64,000 bases of DNA from Geosmithia putterillii (GCA_900188575.1 FYEU01000307.1:2198-66197), one strand, 5' to 3'; shown: positions 44,700 through 57,068, counted from the first letter of the stretch. Made by a program: numbers and translations. Notes: generated by a model from the sequence alone, not told the origin.

Positions 44700-45643
44700 C
44701 GCGGTGCGTTCCGAGAAATAGGGCTAAAGGAAGTTCCCGGAGTTTGTTGGAAGAGGCAGAAGTAGCGATGCTCGTAGCGGACAGCCAAATCGCTGGTAGA
44801 TCACAGCTCCCGTGCCCTCTAGGAATGAGAAAACGACTGCACACGCGCTTATCTGTTGGGGGCCCACGTATGGGGATCCAGGTCCTCGCCAAGGCTCTGA
44901 TGTAGCACACGCAGTGCACGTGCCGAAGTAGTGTCTAAAGAGGCCAAGGTGAGGAGAACGCGACGTCCAGGCTGACGAGAGTCCGGGCGCTATGTAGCTG
45001 GCGTAGGATTGTAACCGACTTGTTTGCATCTGTTGAACAGTTTACAGTAGAGTGCGGAGCGGGAATATGGCGATAACGGGACGCTGGCCATGGCACGTTG
45101 ACACCTTTTTATATTGGGTATCATGGCCAGGCTGCGGCGGGAACTGTTGGTTGAAACAAAGAACAAAGATGAACGACGAACGCCACAGTTAGATACGGCC
45201 AAGGCTGAAGCACGTGAGGGGCAGAGCCTCATCTGGAATCAGACAGATGTGGCGGTGCAGCTCCCCCCACCACGAAAAAAAGAGAGGGAAAATAAGTGGA
45301 AATAGGTACGTACCCCTCATCCCGCCCTAAATGGATTTTAGCGCCCACAGAAAATTCAAGTGCAACTTTCCAGCGTGCGACTCACGAACTTTGATTTCTT
45401 CAACTTCAACAACCACCAGAACTCGAAGGTCTCAGTCTCCGCCCAACTTGCGGTTAAATTGATTGATTCCCGTGTTCCATACACTTACAGTAAGTACTAT
45501 TCCTTGATTAACATCGTCTCCTCGTTTTCGTTTCTACTCGCTTGCTGCTGCGGCTACTGCGCGCGACACCACGCTTTTGTCTCTTTTATCCAGTGTGGCT
45601 AACCATCTTCTTTGCCTCTTCCAACAGGACAAAACCCGTCAAA
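44700..45643. promoter_or_regulatory. Divergent promoter region, SPT2 / ribosomal P2, with a 5' UTR intron
   Basis: 944 bp. Within it, 45490-45627 has a GTAAGT donor and CCAACAG acceptor just before the P2 start codon and is probably a 5' UTR intron, common in fungal ribosomal protein genes. Confidence 0.55.
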
Positions 45644-46039
45644 ATGAAGTACATCGCTGCTTACCTCCTCCTCACCCTGGGCGGCAACGAGTCGCCCTCG
45701 GCCGCTGACATCACGTCTGTCCTCGAGTCCGTCGGTATCGAGGCCGACAGCGACCGCCTCGACAAGCTCATCTCTGAGCTTAAGGGCAAGGACATCAACG
45801 AGGTAAGAACAGGAAGGATTGATTGACCCTATATACGTTTCACTTTTACTGACAATTTTTTTCAGCTCATCGCCGCTGGTTCTGAGAAGCTTGCTTCCGT
45901 TCCCTCTGGTGGCGGTGGTGCTGCCCCTGCTGGTGGTGCCGCTGCTGGCGGTGCTGCCGCCGAGGAGGCCAAGGAGGAGGCCAAGGAGGAGGACAAGGAG
46001 GAGTCCGACGACGACATGGGCTTCGGTCTCTTCGACTAA
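45644..46039 (+). CDS. RPP2: 60S acidic ribosomal protein P2
   Basis: Stalk protein of the large ribosomal subunit, forming P1-P2 dimers on P0 and recruiting translation GTPases. Two exons, 45644-45802 and 45866-46039, encode 110 residues. The N-terminal dimerisation domain reads MKYIAAYLLLTLGGNESPSAADITSVLESVGIEADSDRLDKLISELKGKDINE; then comes the Ala/Gly hinge, and the invariant acidic tail SDDDMGFGLFD. The intron lies at the conserved place after DINE. A probable leader intron ends 16 bp before the ATG. Confidence 0.98.
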
Positions 46040-46663
46040 GCGCACCCCGCTTAGCTGCAACACCCTCGACTCCCTGAGGCTTCGCCATGGAATAAGGTCT
46101 ACCATTTGCTGGATTATTGGGGTTTCTTCTCGAATTTAGGATTTGGGAAGCTCTCCCATTTGATAGTCGACTCATGAAATGATGACTTTACCATGTCCTC
46201 CAAAACACTTGCTCTCAAGCTACACTGCTACGTGCTGATTCCTGTGAATCTTATATCCGTGCCCATGTGTCCATGTGGATTAAACCATTGTGGCCCTCCG
46301 CAGTTCCTGTATGCATGCAAGCATGCTGCGCTGCAAGTGGGCCACATGATGCGATGTGCCAGGGCCAATGTTGAAGTTCATCCATGCACATGGCATAATC
46401 TCAAAATAGTCTACCGCCTTACCAATCGCCTTGATATTTATCCAGGGTATCTTTTGCATTCCGTTGTCTAACTAAGAGAGATAAATTACACAGCCACGGG
46501 CCTATATCTGACATGCCCCGTGACAGATGTATGCAGGGCGTTTGCCTTGCATACCGATTTCGATGCTCCCTATGCAGTCTGCTAGGGCTGTTTGTGGCGT
46601 CCAGGGCCAGCAAGCAAAGCTTGCACGTCCCTTTGCCTTGCGTTTGCGCTTCATGCTGGCATT
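46040..46663. other. Convergent 3' intergenic region, RPP2 / ALG6
   Basis: About 620 bp with no supported gene. Confidence 0.5.
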
Positions 46664-48484
46664 TTACAGAGACTTCTTCTTGGACTTGGTCCGCGACGGG
46701 AGGATGTAGCTATCATGGGCTAGCTTGTAGAGGCACCATAAGTAGCAAAGACCAAAGCCGGCCACGCCAACCCCGACGTTAGCCACAACCCACAGGTCTG
46801 GTTTGTCCAAGGGTGGAGGAACAAAGGTCTCAACAACATGCCAGCCAACCATCGCGAGGTAGAAGAGGCAGTGGACGATGCCAGTCAGGACCTGGGACCA
46901 TGATCCGTTCTTGGGGAAATACACACTCCAAGACGTGGGCGGGAGGCCGAGAAGGTAGGCCCAGAGGAGGGTGAGAACGGTGTAAGGGACACGAAGGTCG
47001 ACACGGCGCAGGAGCGGAAACATGGTCCACGCCCCCAGAATGTTGGCAAAGCCGACCCAAACCCGAACATCCCTGTTCATTCCTTGTTTTCCAGCAAGCA
47101 ATAGGGTCATGGGCATGAGGGGCAGAAGGACGCTCTTCTCATGGACCTGCCAGCTGAAAAGGAAAAAGCCCCATGCTGTCGCGGCAAACGCTAAAGGTAT
47201 GATGGTCTTCTGAGGTCTGAGAAAGACAATGACGTTGGGCGGGATGATTGATAGAAGAGTGGCACCTAATGCGGCCCTTTGGAGGAGCTCCGGGGAGTAG
47301 TTGCGGAGCTTCAGGACCACGTTGAGAGCGCACCAGAAGTTGGCGACCTTGTCCTCGAACAGCCCGCGTGCAAATGGAAAGACGCGGTACACTACTTGAA
47401 GCACCACCTGAACAAGAGGGTAGTAGAATGCATCAGGGTCAAGAAAATCACCCAGCCACGGGAAGAGAGGGAGCGGGCCCTCGAGAGCTGCAATACCCCT
47501 GTAGGAGTCGTACAACGTCCCAGAAAACAAGGGCAAGACGGCGACGGCATATGTTATGAGCGTAGCGAGAGCGATTCCCAGAAATCGGGTGATGCTTATT
47601 CGAGGCCAGAGGCAGCGGCCAAGGAGGTAGGCAAAGACTGTAAAGGCGTAATACAAGGCCATTTGCTTGAACATCAGGGCACCGACAAAAAAGACAGCAG
47701 CCATCTTGTATCGTTCGGCAAGCATGCTCGACATGCTAGCGAGGACGAGTCCCAACATGACGGTGTTATACTGAAAGTGAACGTGATCGATAAGCATCGT
47801 AGCTGGCTGCATCAGGAAGGCAACGAGGGCCAAGGACGAGGTCCAAGTGTCGATGCCATTGAGACGGCTGTATCGGCGGATGCAGACAATTGCGGCGGGC
47901 ATGTAGATGAGGTATTCCGACACAAAGACTGTTCCCCTCATAAAGACCTTAAGATTGGAATCTTCGCATCCGCGCGACGTGTAGAGGGCGAACCATTCGG
48001 GGTTCAAGAGAGTTCCAATCTTGCCCATGACCCAGCTATGGTAGGCCGTGAGAGGGGGGTAGTCGAGACCCCACCACTGGAGATCGTGGAAGTACCACTG
48101 GGAGACGGGGAGTTGAGTCGTGACCTCCATCCAGTGTCGCTGCGCTTCGTAATCTCCGTACATCGGGGGTCGGTTGAAGCCTAGCAAAGAGGACACGGTC
48201 ATATTAGACAAAACGTTGATGGCTGAGGGACTCAATTGCATCATACCTGAGTAACCCCAGAATCCAGCGGCCCATCGAAAAAGCCCAGCTACCATTAGAA
48301 TGGGAATGAGAACCTCCCATTGCGACGATGCGGTCCTCGCGGGCCACAGGAAAGCAGCGAGAGGGAACGAGGGAGCATGGACGAGGGTCTCGGAAGGGAA
48401 GCGGGCAGGCTTGTCGGGGCCGACATCTGGCGTCTTCTTGCTCTTGCGTCTGGGCTTGTGCGGCGAGGGTCTTGGAGGCGCCAT
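46664..48484 (-). CDS. ALG6: Dolichyl-P-Glc:Man9GlcNAc2-PP-dolichol alpha-1,3-glucosyltransferase (ALG6)
   Basis: ER enzyme that adds the first glucose to the lipid-linked oligosaccharide used for N-glycosylation (GT57). Two exons in coding order, 48484-48247 and 48180-46664, encode 584 residues. The 66-bp intron is in frame, but its removal gives the family sequence FWGYSG-FNRPPMYGDYEAQRHWMEVT. Motifs in order: the luminal loop MYGDYEAQRHWMEVTTQLPVSQWYFHDLQWWGLDYPPLTAYHSW, IDHVHFQYN, MFKQMALYYA and WQVHEKSVLLPLMP, with about 11 membrane helices between. HEKS and LDYPPLTAY separate ALG6 from the related ALG8. The C-terminus SRTKSKKKSL is lysine-rich and may help ER retention. The upstream frame begins on GTG, so the ATG at 48484 is used. 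It diverges from palC. Confidence 0.95.
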   Translation of the reverse strand: MAPPRPSPHKPRRKSKKTPDVGPDKPARFPSETLVHAPSFPLAAFLWPARTASSQWEVLIPILMVAGLFRWAAGFWGYSGMMQLSPSAINVLSNMTVSSLLGFNRPPMYGDYEAQRHWMEVTTQLPVSQWYFHDLQWWGLDYPPLTAYHSWVMGKIGTLLNPEWFALYTSRGCEDSNLKVFMRGTVFVSEYLIYMPAAIVCIRRYSRLNGIDTWTSSLALVAFLMQPATMLIDHVHFQYNTVMLGLVLASMSSMLAERYKMAAVFFVGALMFKQMALYYAFTVFAYLLGRCLWPRISITRFLGIALATLITYAVAVLPLFSGTLYDSYRGIAALEGPLPLFPWLGDFLDPDAFYYPLVQVVLQVVYRVFPFARGLFEDKVANFWCALNVVLKLRNYSPELLQRAALGATLLSIIPPNVIVFLRPQKTIIPLAFAATAWGFFLFSWQVHEKSVLLPLMPMTLLLAGKQGMNRDVRVWVGFANILGAWTMFPLLRRVDLRVPYTVLTLLWAYLLGLPPTSWSVYFPKNGSWSQVLTGIVHCLFYLAMVGWHVVETFVPPPLDKPDLWVVANVGVGVAGFGLCYLWCLYKLAHDSYILPSRTKSKKKSL

Positions 48485-48891
48485 GGTCACAGCACAGAGG
48501 CGGCAAAGCAGAATTGCTTCTCGCGTCTTGTCGTGGTGGACTGGGCGTTGGGAGAAGTCGGCCAGCAGATGCCACTGTGGAGGATGTCAGATGTCAATGG
48601 TGGTGTGGATACGACAGCTCGAACAAAAGCCCAAGACAACAGGGCGCCCCTGCACTGTGATTGGCACAGCTTACGTACCTGTCGATGCACCACCAAGAAC
48701 ATCATTAATGACGCCGTTACAGCCATCGCAACATTTCTGTGTAGCAAACCCCTCTTCTCTGTCTCTCCCACCGTGGCCATTTCGGTCCCTTTTTTTCCTC
48801 TTATTCCTTCCAAAGCTTCCTCTTGTCCCATCTCGCGTTTTACTCGGAGAGGACTATTCGCACGATTCTCCTACGGAGAAGCAGCGCCAAG
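48485..48891. promoter_or_regulatory. Divergent promoter region, ALG6 / palC
   Basis: 407 bp between start codons, with a T-rich stretch near 48785-48800 on the palC side. No PacC site (GCCARG) pair was searched exhaustively. Confidence 0.45.
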
Positions 48892-50431
48892 ATGCCGTAC
48901 CCATTCGTGTTGCCAACGACGTCGTCGTTCTCCTTCTCGGCGAGCTTTGAATCTAGCTCGCACCCGTCCATCCCCCTCAACGCGAGTATGTACCGGGGAG
49001 TAGCGAAAGACACACTGCGGAAACACAAGCGCCTTGATCATTCGGCCCAGGTTGGCAACCTCACCACAGTCAGAGAAGCTCTCAACGATTTCCTGCCATA
49101 CCTTGTGGCAGTCGACGCTGGCCTTCACGACTGGAGGCTACCCGGAAGTGGCGATGTGATACGCATTAACCCAAAGGAACCGGTGTCCATCAAGTGGAGG
49201 CCGACATTGTCGGGCGACGTCGTTCCTGGTCATGAGCGGTCCCGTGTGAAGGTCAACTCACTCGAACACGAACTCATCTTCATGTTTTCGGCCCTGGGTC
49301 TCACCTACGTCCAGGAAGCGAGGGCAGCACTGCAACCTCTATATTCCAGGAATAGCGAGTTTGTTGGCTCACAAGAACGCACGACGGCCATCTCGACGGC
49401 CACCAAGCTTCTCCTCCAGTCCGCGTCCATCTTCAAGTATCTCGGCAGCAGGCCTGAGCAAGGGTCAATCAAGCCCCCTTGTGCTGATGTCGCTCCGACA
49501 ACGGTCCGGGCTCTGGCCTCACTGTCCCACGCCGAAGCAACACTCCTGGCTGTTCTCAAGGATGACCCTTACCCTGCCGCAGTCGCTCAGGATAGGAACA
49601 AGAATGACAAGGAGTGGATGTTTAAATCGCCTGAGATACCAAAGGTCCGCGCCCATCTGTACGCCCGCCTGTGCTTGGCTGCGTCGGAGCACGCGGCTCG
49701 GGCACTGTCTCTTGCGCAGGCGAGTGCGTCATCTGGGAACGTCAAGGTCGACAGCAGTCTCACGAGGTACATGGAAGATTTTCGACGGACTAGTCGCGCA
49801 AAGGCCTGCCGGTTCCTAGGAATTGACTCGGAGCTCGGAGGCCAGACGGCAGATGGGATAGGCTGGCTACAGGCTGGGCTGCAGGAGCTGGGCGCCGACA
49901 TCAAGGACTCAAGAAAGGGCCTGGGTTTGGGGAAGCTCAAAAAAGAATTTTCCGAACTGATGGAAGACCGACGTGTGGATAAGGAGAGGGCATGGGGCGC
50001 CGATGCTGGCAAACTCGAAGAGATGCGCGTGATCGACATGCTCAGCGCAAAATGGAACAAGATCAATGATACGGTAAGGACAACGCTAGGAGACCAACCT
50101 CCTCCTCCTCCTCGTTATCTGCATGATACTCACGCAAGCCGATTATCAGATGAACACCAAGCAAATACCTTCAGTCAATTCACTTCTCGCCAAGATACCG
50201 TCGGGGCGCGAGATTCACAGCATCCCAGACTATCGACCTCCAGCTCTGGATGCCAACGCCCTCGATATGATGCGGGCCCCGCCAAATGACAAGGACGATG
50301 TCGGCCACGACTTCAGCTCCGATGATGACGGCGTCGGCTCACCACAACCTCCTGGCGTTGGGGATTTCCCGACAGGCTCGAACGACTACGGGCGCGGCTC
50401 AACATCCCAGAGCTCCCATACCTATTACTAG
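48892..50431 (+). CDS. palC: pH-response regulator PalC (BRO1 domain)
   Basis: Component of the alkaline ambient-pH signalling pathway that acts at plasma-membrane ESCRT sites, upstream of PacC processing. Two exons, 48892-50073 and 50150-50431, encode 487 residues. The N-terminus MPYPFVLPTTSSFSFSASF...SIPLNASMYRGVAKDTLRKHKRL is characteristic of PalC, and a BRO1-type helical fold follows (NSLEHELIFMFSALGLTYVQEARAALQPLY, ALASLSHAEATLLAVLKDDPYPAA, HLYARLCLAASEHAARALSLA, RFLGIDSELGGQTADGIGWLQAGLQELG). The C-terminal exon reads IPSVNSLLAKIPSGREIHSIPDYRPPALDANALDMMRAPP, then an acidic, disordered tail. This is a Pezizomycotina marker. Confidence 0.94.
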
Positions 50432-52033
50432 CCGCATGACCACCCTTGACGGATATTAACTGAGCACATTTTTGGGTGTTGGCACACAAATAGGGATGGC
50501 AGTTCTTAAATGCGTGACGTGCTATTTGGTGTGAGTCTTCCAGCCTGGTGAGATACTGCTTGCACCCTAATCATCATAGCGGCTCCTACCGACGTTGCAA
50601 CATCCATCAGCCACTACTGCCCTCTGGGGCAACCTTTGGTCTGCTCCTTACACTCTCGACTTCCCCATCAATCTTTTGCAATATGCCGAGCTATAGGCTA
50701 TATCCCTGTGAATGGGATAGAGCAGGAGTAAGGGTGACTCCATGAGGGAAACCGCTCGACGCATCGGTCCCAGCACCTGTGTACATGTTAATTTGGGGTC
50801 CCTGGGAGGCGCAAAGACTCAAATGTTTCCTTACTGGTCCCAATGGTGACCGCACTTGTCCGTCACGATTGCGCATGTCAGTTCGGGGCAGTCAGTCGGT
50901 GTGGGCCTTGCCGTTATGGCAGCGAGCCCCGCCGGCAGAGCTATCGGTCCTGTGGGCTGAGCCGTGGCACTGATGTGTGTCGGGCTGGACATTGCGAGGC
51001 CTGCGAGGCCTGCGAGGCCAGCCAATGTAAATCCGATGGATTGCCACATGATGTCTGTTGCTTGGATTTCGGAGGGGCACTATGATCGTGGTTACGATGG
51101 GGCCGGTTCGAATGCTAGGACTTCCAAGATGATCCAGGTTGACGGTCCATCTTCCTTTCGAGGATCAGTTATGATATATATAGCTTTTCAACACGACCAT
51201 ATACTCCGCGACCCCTTAGTCACGTCTATATACCAGTAGACAGGTACAGACTTCTTTTGCAACCTAGGAATGAGGGCAGAATGTCAATCTGGGGTTTCTC
51301 GCATCAGTGGCTACTGCGCTCGTCGCCCACGCAATGCTACAACGGATTCGTCAATTGTTATGTAATCGCCCAAATAGTGCCTCTGACTATCATGGTAATA
51401 CAACACAGCAGTATTCAAGTTCAAGCGACGTGAATCAAGGACTTATCGAGCCACTAGGAGAGGGGACAGAAGGGGGTGGCCAACGCCTGCTCACCCCCTT
51501 TTGTTATGTGATTCTAGTCAACAATGGTCGTCAGTCATACTAGTACAGTGATGGTATTGATCGAGGACCAACTAGACGCCGGATCTTACCCAAGAAAGGC
51601 GACAGTGATAGTGATTCTCGCTCTATGTCGGTATGGCGTAAGCTCGTTACTCATGGCAGGAATATTGAATCTCAGCGTGGGCAGGGCCAAGTTTGACAGG
51701 CCTCTTCTCTTGTAAATCGTCAGTTAGTCATCCAGGTCAAAGAGCAGCTACGAGAACATTTCACAAATGATTCAAGGATCAATGGTGTGAGTTCTTGAAT
51801 CAATGACCTTCCTATTATATTTCCCGGAAGCCAACCTATATATCCCGTTTTGATCATTAACAAATACAAGAGCAAATAGAACAAAGAAAAAGAGAGAACA
51901 AAAGGCTGTGGTTTGACAGAAAAAAAAGTCCCTATTATGCACTTGCGCGCGCTCTTCCATTCATGTACCAGTATATGAAGTCTATGCAATTATTCCCTCC
52001 AAACCCCATTCTAGGCAAGATTTGCCCACAGTA
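50432..52033. other. Intergenic region, no gene seen
   Basis: 1.6 kb between the palC and PP2C gene ends. It includes three tandem GCGAGGCCT-like units near 50995-51021. No convincing gene. Confidence 0.5.
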
Positions 52034-53323
52034 TTACAGCTTGCTCTTAAGATCACCGCTCACGCTGCTACCACCGTCGTCGACGACGGCCACGACAACG
52101 CAAATGTCGTCAACCTTGCCACCTCGCCAGTTCTCTCGAGGGTAGTACTTCTGCACTTCCTTAGCGAAGGGGCCATCGACGCGGGTGTTCATGCTAGCAC
52201 GCTTGGCCAGACCCACGAGCTGGGTAGCCAGTGCGCTCTGCAGCGTGACGGGCGGCTTGTCAGACGCTTCTTCCATCTCGGTCAACGGGCCGAGTGCCTT
52301 TGCGGGGCGGACGCCCTGGTTCTCAGTCACCTCCCAGGCACCTGAAGTAGTCATAACGTGGCTGGCAATACGCAGGATGTCTTGGTGGAAGAGGTTGTCA
52401 AGGACGCCGTCGGTGGCAAAGATGAGGACGTCACCGTGACGCACCTCGTGCTGGGAGACGTCGGCATCGCGCGGCAGATCCGACAGCTGGGCCCCGCCGT
52501 AGGCCGCCATGCGCGCCGCCACGCTGGCAGGCACGCGGCTGAGTTGGTATGGCGTATTGAAGCCGTGCGTCTGGACCTCGGAGTACCAGTGGATGGCGTT
52601 GCGCCGCAGCTGCAGGAAGCCTGAGTCGCCCAAGTTGGCCACGTCCAGCGTGCCGTCCGGGTCCGCCACCGCCAGGCATGCCGTGCTGCCACCAGCAGGG
52701 ATACCACGGTCGCGGCACACGGCGTCGTAGCCCTGCTGCATGATCTGTCTCGGTGATAACCGGCGGCCAGATTCCTTGACCTTGTAGTCTCTAGCGGCAT
52801 CCGCCATGTAGCTGCACAGGCCGTGGGAGAAGTCGGCCGGGTCGACGCCCGAGTCCACCCAGCCGCCCACGCCGTCAGCTAGGCCGAGTGCGATTGCGCC
52901 CGTGCCATTTACACGACTGACAAAGAAGGAGTCATGGCCTGAGTCAATGCGTGCGGATTTCTTGTACTCCGGTCGAGCGTTGGTCTGTTGGTCGTAGTGG
53001 AAGACGTGATGGAACGGATCGTAAGGGTGGTCCTTGGCGATGAAGGAGGAGGCGATATGGTAGGTGAAGTTCTTGGGCGCCGAGGACGATGTCGAGTATG
53101 CCCGTGGCGGCTGTAGTGGAAGGCCGGCTGCTGCGGGCGGCTGCCGTTGTGCTTGGCGCGAGAACATGGGAATCTGGAAACGAGCTGGAGAGAAGGAGAG
53201 GTCCTCGGTCAGCCGCCAGAACACGACCAGGAGGATAGATAGAATAGCAACTGCACACATACAGATATTCTGGACAGTCAAGCGCCGCGGCACTAGGATG
53301 CGCCCAGGATAAGAGGCGGGCAT
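52034..53323 (-). CDS. PP2C-type protein phosphatase, PTC7/AZR1-like
   Basis: Metal-dependent Ser/Thr phosphatase, single exon, 429 residues. A hydrophobic helix (ICMCAVAILSILLVVFW) near residues 20-37 suggests a membrane anchor or mitochondrial sorting signal, as in yeast Ptc7. The PP2C motifs are present in the divergent PTC7 form: RIDSGHDSFFV, GLADGVGGWVDSGVDPADFSHGLCSYM (metal-binding Asp), GSTACLAVADPDGTLDVANLGDSGFLQLR, GDVLIFATDGVLDNLFHQDIL (metal-binding Asp) and GGKVDDICVVVAVV (metal-binding Asp). Ptc7 regulates coenzyme Q synthesis and mitochondrial metabolism in yeast; the same role is an inference here. It diverges from SDH2, another respiratory gene, across 1.19 kb. Confidence 0.92.
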   Translation of the reverse strand: MPASYPGRILVPRRLTVQNICMCAVAILSILLVVFWRLTEDLSFSPARFQIPMFSRQAQRQPPAAAGLPLQPPRAYSTSSSAPKNFTYHIASSFIAKDHPYDPFHHVFHYDQQTNARPEYKKSARIDSGHDSFFVSRVNGTGAIALGLADGVGGWVDSGVDPADFSHGLCSYMADAARDYKVKESGRRLSPRQIMQQGYDAVCRDRGIPAGGSTACLAVADPDGTLDVANLGDSGFLQLRRNAIHWYSEVQTHGFNTPYQLSRVPASVAARMAAYGGAQLSDLPRDADVSQHEVRHGDVLIFATDGVLDNLFHQDILRIASHVMTTSGAWEVTENQGVRPAKALGPLTEMEEASDKPPVTLQSALATQLVGLAKRASMNTRVDGPFAKEVQKYYPRENWRGGKVDDICVVVAVVDDGGSSVSGDLKSKL

Positions 53324-54515
53324 TCTCACTGACGGGATGAGGTGTTGGGTGTGGAAGGGAGGCGTCTAGCGATAGTACTGTCTCCAATCAGGCTATGTAC
53401 TGCCATATACTATGATACGGCAGATAGGGTGTCCGCGATCGATGGTGTACTGGACGGCAGCAGAGAACCCCCAGGTGAATGTCAGGGCAAAAGGCGCAAG
53501 GATTCTCCGTAGTAGTAGTAGAAAGGAATGATTATTACTGCTTCATTGCCCAGCCAAAGGAATATTAAGAGGCCAAGTGATACCAACGCCGCCAAGCCAT
53601 CTCAACTAGAGACAACAAAATTCTTTGTTGATCCACATTGGCCAACGACGGCTCGTCGCGGCAATCCATCCGTCAGTTTTACTAGAGTGTTGAATACGTT
53701 GTAATACGTATCTATTATTAGTGGAGAGATTGATGTCAATGGGTCCAGGGGGTAGACGAATGGTTCTTGTGGAGAGCCAAGTCCAGGCAATCCGAAGAAG
53801 GGGAAGTGAAAAGGAGCCCGTCAACCCGTATGAGCTGTTAGCCGAGGAATCGCCGGTTGCCGTTTGGTCGCCAGCACCTTCCCGAAAAATACTCGAGGCC
53901 ATGACGATATGGAGTTTCGGTTCACGTGCCCTGCGTCACCTCATCGGTAAACCGTCAAGCAACAGCCGGCCAAACCCTCATCGTTTGGAGATCATCGATC
54001 ACGTTGTACAACTGAATGGGAGTTACCACGGATGGTTTTCATATAGTTTTGAGCGTAGAGAATGACATTGACGATGCTACCGCTTCCCTGTAGACAGAAC
54101 CCCGGCTTTCCGGTTGATTTTAGCGAGGAGGGCTCATTTGTGTAGTGCTTGGTAAATCGGGGCCGTTGATTGGCTGTGGACTACCCCCGTGCCATGGCCT
54201 TAGCCGAGGATGTGTGTGTCTCTTCCTATTGCGATTCAAAGTTCAACTTATTTCTTTTCGATCCTCCGAGGACGATTTCAACGTTTCTGTCGGCGTACAA
54301 ACCACGCGCGCCCACTCCACTTGCACCTCGTTGCATCTCCTCTCGTGGACGGTTCTTCGCCTCATCCTTCTGACTCTGCCTGTCAATTCGCCCCGAAAGC
54401 GCCCGAAAGGACTTTCCCCCCTCCCGGGCCTCTCATCGACTTTCTCATCCATTTGAACGGTCCCTTCTAGCCATCGTCACGACCAACCCTTCCATCCACA
54501 ACACTACCCGCCACA
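53324..54515. promoter_or_regulatory. Divergent intergenic region, PTC7-like / SDH2
   Basis: 1.19 kb. The final 200 bp before SDH2 are C/T-rich and look like its promoter and leader. No other gene supported. Confidence 0.5.
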
Positions 54516-55520
54516 ATGGCCGCTCTCCGCTCTTCCGCCTCTCGCGTGCTCGGCGCCTCCGCCGCAGCACGGTCATCCGTCTATCCTGCCGGCGCCGCCT
54601 TCACCCGCACCATGGCCACCGTCAGCGAACCCGAGAAGAAGGCTCCCCGGATGAAGGACTTCTCCATCTACCGCTGGAACCCCGAGAACCCCACAGAGAA
54701 GCCTCGTATGCAGACATATACCATCGACCTCAACAAGACGGGACCCATGATTCTGGACGCCATCATCCGTATCAAGAACGAGCTCGACCCTACCCTCACA
54801 TTCCGCCGGAGTTGCCGCGAGGGTATTTGCGGCAGCTGTGCCATGAACATCAATGGCCAGAACACGCTTGCCTGCCTGTGTACGTATTGTCGCCTGGTGC
54901 CAACACACGTGGTGGTGCCCGCTCACGCTTGAAGTGTAACAAGCTTGCTAACTGCCACCAACAGGCCGCATCCCTACCGAGTCGAAGGACGAGGTCAAGC
55001 TTTACCCGCTGCCTCACACCTACGTGGTCAAGGACCTCGTCCCTGACCTGACGCACTTCTACAAGCAGTACAAGTCGATCAAGCCGTATCTTCAGCGCGA
55101 GACTCCTTCCCCTGACGTATGTTCTTTTGCCCCTCTCTTTCGGTGGCGATTATCCCCTCTCAAATCCAAATCAGTTACTAACAGCCAGTATAGGGCAAGG
55201 AGTACCGCCAGAGCAAGGAGGACCGCCGGAAGCTCGATGGTCTCTACGAGTGCATCCTCTGCGCCTGCTGCTCGACATCGTGTCCGTCATACTGGTGGAA
55301 CTCGGAAGAGTACCTGGGACCCGCCATTCTGCTCCAGTCCTACCGCTGGCTCGCCGACTCGCGTGACGAGCGTACCGCCGAGCGCAAGACAAACCTCGAG
55401 AACTCGATGAGCTTGTACCGTTGCCACACCATTCTCAACTGCACTCGCGCCTGCCCCAAGGGCCTTAACCCTGGAAAGGCCGTGGCGGAGATCAAGAAGC
55501 AGATGGCTCTTGGCAACTAA
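54516..55520 (+). CDS. SDH2: Succinate dehydrogenase iron-sulfur subunit (complex II)
   Basis: Electron-transfer subunit of mitochondrial complex II, passing electrons from the flavoprotein to ubiquinone. Three exons, 54516-54879, 54965-55116 and 55194-55520, encode 280 residues. An Arg/Ser/Ala-rich presequence is followed by the [2Fe-2S] ligands C100, C105, C108 and C120 (SCREGICGSCAMNINGQNTLAC), then C192, C195, C198 and C202 (CILCACCSTSC), then C249, C255 and C259 (RCHTILNCTRAC), which serve the [4Fe-4S] and [3Fe-4S] clusters. His250 in YRCHTI is the residue whose change gives resistance to carboxamide (SDHI) fungicides in several fungi; the wild-type His is present. The third exon has no in-frame ATG start and so is not seen as a separate long frame. 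Confidence 0.98.
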
Positions 55521-57068
55521 GCCCGTGGCAACGAAAATGGTGGGGGCAAGGCGTGAGCTGTTGAACAACAACGTGGCTTAAAGGTGTATCATAGCATGGT
55601 AATATCTGGTGTTGGTTTGTTTTCTCTCTTTGTTGTTCTTTTGGAGAAGAATGAGAAACAAGAAAAAAAAGATTAAAACTACCTGACGGACATCGCATTC
55701 GACTCCCCATGTCGAATCTTAGAGGCCGTGCAAGCAAGGGAATATTGTTTTTGTGATATCGAGGTCTCACCAAAGAACCTCCTACTAGACTATACAGTTC
55801 ATAACTTTTTTCTGTTTTGTACAAATCACCATCTAGACCCTGGGTTTCCCGTGAGACATAAAGTATGTTGAGTGTCGAAGTGTCAAAGTGTCAAGGTCTC
55901 CGACTGATGCGGCACTGCGACAGGATGTTCTTGGCAACTTGGCAACCGGCACTACTACGTCAGTGACATGAATGAAGTAATGACCTGCCGATCGACTCCA
56001 AGAAAATGATGGCTCCAGCATATCACTGCACATGATGGTCGATTGTGGATTATTGTCTCCGCGTAGCCAATGTCTTATTCGTCCGTTCCTTTGTGCAGCT
56101 CCAAGTTGTCTCCAACTCTTTCCACGAGTCCTTCACATTTACGTACTCCGTACCAATGGGCGAAAGGAGCACGATTAGCCGACACTACACAACCAAACAA
56201 CCTACCACTACTCTTGATATACCGAGTGCCCGGCAGAAATAGCAATCTCAGCGAATGCGTCAACTTCGTCGATCATGTAGAATTCATACATTAAATACCC
56301 TAGACGGAACGATGCCAATCCCACGCCATCCTTTGTTCTTGGAGCAGTGCAGAGTTGTGCATCCGCCATGTAGATCGAGATTCCGGGTAGGAAGTTTGGG
56401 AAGACAGCTCCTAGCTTTTGGTACTATGGAGTAGAGTAATACGTCCCTACTCTGACAAAATAGAAACCCCCGCCCCAAGATTACGAGTACAGCACTTGGG
56501 GCACTTAACTTCTATATAATGCAATAGAAGCCATACCACTAAGTAATGATATATTGGATTGAATAATTCGTGGATACGATTGCAAACGTTGGTCAATGTT
56601 ATATTACGAGAACGAGTGTAACTAGAGTCAGGTGCAACCTACTTCCTGTCTCTGCTCCGCACCTAATACGCCAAGATTCGGTAACCCACCTCGCTTCAAG
56701 CTGCCAGCAGTAATACTATGCCGCAGACTTTGCGAAAGGAAGCGATGGAATTTAATAGTCGAGTTAATAAGTATAGGTATTGAGCTTTGACGAAGTCTAA
56801 TTATATTGAGGAAGGAAGGTGAGATTTGTAGTTCCTTCCTACCGTTAGTATGCGCTCTGTAATAATACTCCGTAGAACTCTTAGTACTGTAGAGAAACTA
56901 TTTTGGCCATGATGTCATGTATGAACGTGTTGGAGCTTAATAGATGCCCGCTGGGAGTGCGATCTTCTGCCATGAATACGGAAACGGTGTTTACTCCAGT
57001 GAACTTTTTGTCTTTCTGATCTTATAAAGGAGAATAAATCTCACTACACTTGTCAACGGTATTACGGA
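55521..57068. other. Intergenic region, AT-rich, no gene seen
   Basis: 1.55 kb. TACTCCGTA words lie at 56144-56152 and 56866-56874. The region 56500-57060 is AT-rich. No convincing gene. Confidence 0.5.
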